Shown piece after piece: positions 60,327-64,000 of a stretch of 64,000 nt of DNA. The position numbers and the translations under genes are program-made. Position 1 is the stretch's first letter. Every line of letters begins with the position of its first letter. The notes beneath the pieces were generated by a model that saw nothing but the letters and a program-made list of their open reading frames with translations, was not told where the DNA came from and ran no database searches. Source of the stretch: Laterigemmans sp052161645 (lineage in GTDB: Bacteria; Planctomycetota; Planctomycetia; Pirellulales; Pirellulaceae); NCBI GenBank assembly GCA_052161645.1, contig CP197414.1. One strand, given 5' to 3'.

Positions 60327-61214
60327 TCAGAACCTCGGCTTGCTCATCCAGGAAATCCAAACAATCCCGACAGCTTGCAATAGCATCCCGACCGAAACCA
60401 TCACTTGCCCGACCATACTGGTTAAGAAGCCAGTCATCCGCTCGGGATCGTTCCGCCAAATCAACGCACCGATAAAATAAGTCACCGCGATTACACTGAT
60501 CACTGACAGGCGGGCCTGCGTCGTCATCGCGTTCATCCGGCGGGTTAGTTCGATACGATCTCTGACAGTCCTGCCGACATTCGCCAATGTTAATGCCAGG
60601 CGTCCCCCGACACGCCAATTAACCGCTAGCGTTTGCGAAAAAAGAAGAACGCTTTCCAGCGGAAGTCGTTCAGAAAGATCACCAAGTGCTTCGATGGGAT
60701 CCTCGCCATACCGAATTGCTCTGGTGAGTTGCTCTGCCTCCGTTTGCCATGGCCGACGTGCCTGCTTAACACTTGATTCCAAGGCAGATTGCAACCCAGC
60801 CCCCGATTTGACCGCTGCCACCATCATGTCAATCGAATCTGCAAGTTGTTGCTCAAGCTTTTGGACTCGTTTTTGCAGAAAAATGTCGTCCACTTGGGTA
60901 CCGCACAACACCATCATGACGAAGAAGGCCGCGAGGTAAGGCCAAGGGATACCAAACCAAAACCAAATCAACACGATTATCAAAGCGGCGAGCGGCAAGC
61001 TGAGCCACCAGTATCGTCTCAGCACGGCACTGCGTCGATGTCTGATAGTAAACGTTCCTTCTTCGCCATTCACCTCCGCACCGATGCGCGATGCATTCGC
61101 AAAAAGACGAACCCGAGCAACCGTTGCTAATTGACTGCGATGCAGCGCGATGCCAACCGCCAGCAAGCCGCTCAGCAGCACGACGGCGAGAATACCCAGA
61201 ATGACGCTCGTCAT
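60327..61214 (-). CDS. tadB: Tad pilus inner-membrane platform protein TadB (T2SF family)
   Basis: A 295-aa protein with N-terminal helix VILGILAVVLLSGLLAVGIA, a second pair (WLSLPLAALIIVLIWFWFGI and PYLAAFFVMMVLCG), and the T2SF domain LADSIDMMVAAVKSGAGLQS and LLFSQTLAVNWRVGGRLALT. It lies 2 bp after cpaF and 4 bp before tadC. Confidence 0.93.
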   Translation of the reverse strand: MTSVILGILAVVLLSGLLAVGIALHRSQLATVARVRLFANASRIGAEVNGEEGTFTIRHRRSAVLRRYWWLSLPLAALIIVLIWFWFGIPWPYLAAFFVMMVLCGTQVDDIFLQKRVQKLEQQLADSIDMMVAAVKSGAGLQSALESSVKQARRPWQTEAEQLTRAIRYGEDPIEALGDLSERLPLESVLLFSQTLAVNWRVGGRLALTLANVGRTVRDRIELTRRMNAMTTQARLSVISVIAVTYFIGALIWRNDPERMTGFLTSMVGQVMVSVGMLLQAVGIVWISWMSKPRF

Positions 61215-61216
61215 GC

Positions 61217-62635
61217 TCAGTCCCCGCCGGCCCCGCGAAATATCTCAAGCGGAATTTCAATTCCGCGCTCGCGAAGAAGTTGAACTCGGCGTGGCACGAT
61301 CCCGGTCGCTTGATATTCACCGACGATCTGGCGATCCTTACGTCCACGTTGTTTGAAGACGAAGATTTCTTGCAATTGTGGCGTTAGCTCCTCCATACCG
61401 GTCAATTCCGAAATTGACTCGACACGGCGGATCCCATCATCGTAACGCCGCACCGAAATGATCAAATCGACCGCTGCGGAAATCTGTTCGCGAATCGCTC
61501 GCGAAGGCAAGTCAAGTCCCGCCATCAAGACCATCGTTTCCAAACGCGAGATGGCATCACGCGGGCTGTTGGCGTGAACTGTGGTGAGGCTTCCATCGTG
61601 CCCGGTGTTCATCGCTTGCAGCATATCAAGTGCCTCACCACCGCGCACTTCGCCAACGATGATGCGATCAGGCCGCATTCGCAAGGCATTGATGACAAGG
61701 TCGCGAGCGGCGATGCGGCCCGAACCCTCTAAGTTGTGAGGTCGAGTTTCCATCCGCACAACATGTGCTTGATCCAATAGCAACTCGGCAGCATCTTCGA
61801 TTGTCACGATCCGTTCAGACGATGGGATTGCTTCGCACAAAGCGCCGAGGAACGTCGATTTCCCCGCACCTGTTCCTCCAGCCACGACGATGTTGCTCCG
61901 AGAAGCCACCATCCATCGCATGAAATCACGCATCGCGGATGAGAACATACCCAGTCGCAGCAAATCTTCTTGGCGGAAGCGTCGTTTTCCAAAACGCCGA
62001 ATCGAAAGGGTCGGACCATCGATCGTGACCGGCGGAAGGGTTGCGTTGACGCGACTGCCGTCTGCCAAACGAGCGTCGACCATCGGCGAACTTTCGTCGA
62101 TACGACGGCCGACGCGGGCCGCGATTCGCTGAATAATACGCACCAAGTGCCCGTTATCGCGAAAGCGCACGTCGGCAACTTCCAGTCGCCCAAATCGTTC
62201 GATATAGACTTGATCGTAGCGATTTACCAAGATATCGGTCACCGCCGGATCACCCAGCAAGGGAGCGAGCGGCCCAACGCCGAGCGTCTCTTCTTTCAAA
62301 TCGTCGGCCAACTGCCTTTGCTCGGCCGCGTTGAGCGGCAAGTCTTCACTTTCCAGCACCCCATCGACGAATTCTTCGACTGCCTCTTCCAAAACCTCAT
62401 CGGATGCGGCCACAAACCGGGACTCGTTGAGCAGATCGAGCAGACGCTGGTGAAGCCCCGTCTTGACCGTGACGTAATCGGCGGTCTTTGGTCTAACTAA
62501 TGCTTCTGTCGAAACGCTGAATGCGTTCTTGTTAGTTTCGCGCTCATGTGCACGTTCTTTGGGAACCTGAAAGCGAAATTTCGAAAGACGCTGGCGAGCT
62601 AACTTGACCGCTTCGATATTTGCGTCGTCGCTCAT
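61217..62635 (-). CDS. cpaF: Tad pilus assembly ATPase CpaF (TadA-type)
   Basis: A 472-aa secretion ATPase. Walker A is VVAGGTGAGKSTFLGALCEA, the Asp box VTIEDAAELLLDQAHVVRME, Walker B RPDRIIVGEVRGGEALDMLQ, and the His box SLTTVHANSPRDAISRLETM. The N-terminal CpaF domain includes GVGPLAPLLGDPAVTDILVN. All motifs are intact. It powers assembly of Flp-type pili and overlaps cpaE by 4 bp. Confidence 0.95.
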   Translation of the reverse strand: MSDDANIEAVKLARQRLSKFRFQVPKERAHERETNKNAFSVSTEALVRPKTADYVTVKTGLHQRLLDLLNESRFVAASDEVLEEAVEEFVDGVLESEDLPLNAAEQRQLADDLKEETLGVGPLAPLLGDPAVTDILVNRYDQVYIERFGRLEVADVRFRDNGHLVRIIQRIAARVGRRIDESSPMVDARLADGSRVNATLPPVTIDGPTLSIRRFGKRRFRQEDLLRLGMFSSAMRDFMRWMVASRSNIVVAGGTGAGKSTFLGALCEAIPSSERIVTIEDAAELLLDQAHVVRMETRPHNLEGSGRIAARDLVINALRMRPDRIIVGEVRGGEALDMLQAMNTGHDGSLTTVHANSPRDAISRLETMVLMAGLDLPSRAIREQISAAVDLIISVRRYDDGIRRVESISELTGMEELTPQLQEIFVFKQRGRKDRQIVGEYQATGIVPRRVQLLRERGIEIPLEIFRGAGGD

Positions 62636-63819
62636 GATTCGATCTCCCGAGGTATGTCTTGCAGCGCCACCACCTCCCCAGCGATCTCTTTCAACCCGCG
62701 ATGAAATTTTGACCAGCGAACGATGTCCATCGAGCAGGGACGCCCTACATTCGCCGCAGTGATTGCTCGTTTGTCGTAGGGCAAGACATGGTCGACCTTC
62801 ATTCTCAACGAACGAGCGACGTCATCGATGAGTGGGTTGCCGGCGAGCTGCTGGTAGCGATTCACCACAATGCGCAGGCGTTCCTGCGGGTACTGAAGGT
62901 TCTCCAAAAGTCGCAGCAAGTTAACCGCACTGAGTACCGTGGGGACTACGTTGTCCAACACGACATAGGCACGGTTGGCGATGTCCAGCACGCTCATTAC
63001 CGTTTGGTCGAACAGCGGAAACGTGTCGACGACAACGAAGCGAAATGTGCGACGAGCCAGATTCAAAACGCGGACGATTGATTGATCATCAATATCGGCC
63101 GCTGCCAGCGGATCAGGAGGTGCTGCTAGCAACAGCAAGCCCGACTCGTGTGGCGTGGCCAGTTGTCGAATCAGCATGCTGTCCAATCGCTTCCGCTGTT
63201 CAAAGGCGTCCATTAAGGTCGTCTCGGGCAGCACATTCAACATCGGCGCGCACACGCCCATCTGCAACGAAGCGTCGATTAACAGCACTTCGTCAGGAAA
63301 TTGAGCCGCCAAGGCTGTCGCCACGTTGACCGCCAGAGTCGACTTGCCGACACCACCTTTGTTGCTGATGAAGGCGATGCATGTTCCGAGGCGGGAGGGA
63401 GCGTTGTCGAGTGATGTCGGCGTAAGCCGGTCGAAGAAGCCGTTTAGTTCTCCTTCGGCAATCGGCCGCCGTAAAAAATCGCTAACTCCCAATCGCACCA
63501 ATTCCACCATGTAACGGGAATCCATGCCCAAAGCATTCGATTCGGCGTTATAGACACCCACAATGGCAAGCTCGGGAGATGTCGATCGAAGTTCGCCGAT
63601 CCGTGTTTGGTCACCTGCGAGATCGCCCGTTAATTCGAGCAGCGCCGCGTCGGGCTCACGATCACGAACGATATCGACGGCGCTTGTCAAGTCGGTGGTG
63701 AGATACAAGTTGACGGGCCCCTCTGCCGCACCGCTACGCACCGCATCGCGAATCTCGCGCCCGACAGTTTCGTCACTGGCAAAGATCAATACTTTCGGAG
63801 TAAACGTCGATTCGTTCAT
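62632..63819 (-). CDS. cpaE: Pilus-assembly ATPase CpaE/TadZ (MinD/ParA-like) with degenerate receiver domain
   Basis: A 395-aa protein. Residues about 8-135 form a receiver-like domain in which the phosphoacceptor position reads PDAALLELTGD, with Glu in place of Asp. The ParA/MinD part has the deviant Walker A ISNKGGVGKSTLAVNVATAL, LLIDASLQMGVCAPML, and FRFVVVDTFPLFDQTVMSVL. CpaE/TadZ places the Tad pilus machine at the cell pole. Its ATG overlaps the upstream TGA (TGATG). Confidence 0.93.
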   Translation of the reverse strand: MNESTFTPKVLIFASDETVGREIRDAVRSGAAEGPVNLYLTTDLTSAVDIVRDREPDAALLELTGDLAGDQTRIGELRSTSPELAIVGVYNAESNALGMDSRYMVELVRLGVSDFLRRPIAEGELNGFFDRLTPTSLDNAPSRLGTCIAFISNKGGVGKSTLAVNVATALAAQFPDEVLLIDASLQMGVCAPMLNVLPETTLMDAFEQRKRLDSMLIRQLATPHESGLLLLAAPPDPLAAADIDDQSIVRVLNLARRTFRFVVVDTFPLFDQTVMSVLDIANRAYVVLDNVVPTVLSAVNLLRLLENLQYPQERLRIVVNRYQQLAGNPLIDDVARSLRMKVDHVLPYDKRAITAANVGRPCSMDIVRWSKFHRGLKEIAGEVVALQDIPREIES

Positions 63820-64000
63820 CAGCGGCCCTCGACAGCGCGGGCGTTGCCAGGTGTGGCCTGCTGATCGAAGGGCAGTGAGGCGAATGGTTCAGGGTGGTCG
63901 GTCAAGAAGACTTCGCTAGTGATGTCGGGGCCCCGGACATGCTCTTGAATAACCGCTTGCACAGGACGATCACTATTCTTGCCGTGATTACTCGACGTTT
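63819..64000 (-). CDS. C-terminal end of a Tad-operon gene (cut by the window edge; possibly a CpaC-type secretin)
   Basis: The minus strand is open from the right edge to a TGA whose A is the first base of the cpaE ATG. The 59 residues seen (end AVEGR; contain VQAVIQEHVRGPDITSEVFL and EPFASLPFDQQATPG) are polar and low in complexity, as in the tail of a secretin. In planctomycete Tad operons CpaC/RcpA usually precedes CpaE, which is the only reason for the suggested identity. Confidence 0.5.
   Translation of the reverse strand, partial: TSSNHGKNSDRPVQAVIQEHVRGPDITSEVFLTDHPEPFASLPFDQQATPGNARAVEGR

Overview
The window is about 64 kb of chromosome from a planctomycete, most likely Pirellulales/Pirellulaceae. 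The gene families point there: a DUF1501 Tat-exported protein next to a PSCyt1-DUF1549-DUF1553 protein, a BBP7-type barrel protein, an ECF sigma factor beside a zinc-finger/kinase fusion, a small membrane protein opening with an NPYQAP motif, and dispersed palindromic repeats, one of them translated inside a gene. No rRNA or tRNA gene was recognised.

Layout. 1-13.6 kb: an exported PD40 propeller protein (cut by the left edge), an ArnT-like GT-C transferase, the sigma/kinase pair, a Pro-Gln repeat protein, a large BNR propeller with three inserted PDZ domains, a short-chain dehydrogenase that has lost its catalytic Ser/Tyr, a lipoprotein and a BON-domain protein. 14-19.1 kb: the PSCyt/DUF1501 pair and a small membrane protein. 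19.3-21.1 kb: a complete IS1182-like element (19-bp inverted repeats, 6-bp target duplication) inside a palindromic repeat. 21.1-24.8 kb: VanZ, a DUF1080-like protein, the tRNA deaminase TadA, a BBP7 protein and a 59-aa gene.

24.9-32.6 kb is the most interesting part. A 1180-aa fatty acyl-AMP ligase / acyl carrier / alpha-oxoamine synthase fusion is transcribed away from a tight operon of a glutaminase-less asparagine-synthetase-like enzyme, a radical SAM protein and a flavin halogenase-like protein. Read together they look like a small lipid-amine biosynthetic locus whose product I cannot name.

32.6-42.3 kb: a SWIM-SNF2 helicase, then a plastic zone with one intact Uma2 gene, two Uma2 remnants joined at a palindrome, a ten-unit hairpin-repeat array, an oversized TadE-like protein and a truncated methyltransferase. 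42.3-58.8 kb: a minus-strand surface-polysaccharide locus: TPR/GT-C membrane protein, four glycosyltransferases, DUF2304, KdsD/KpsF isomerase, Wzm/Wzt exporter, double methyltransferase, KpsS-like and HAD proteins, then HTTM-type membrane proteins. Several 4-bp overlaps show that the upstream half is one operon. 59.0-64.0 kb: a Tad/Flp pilus operon (CpaE, CpaF, TadB, TadC, DUF192), cut by the right edge within the gene upstream of cpaE.
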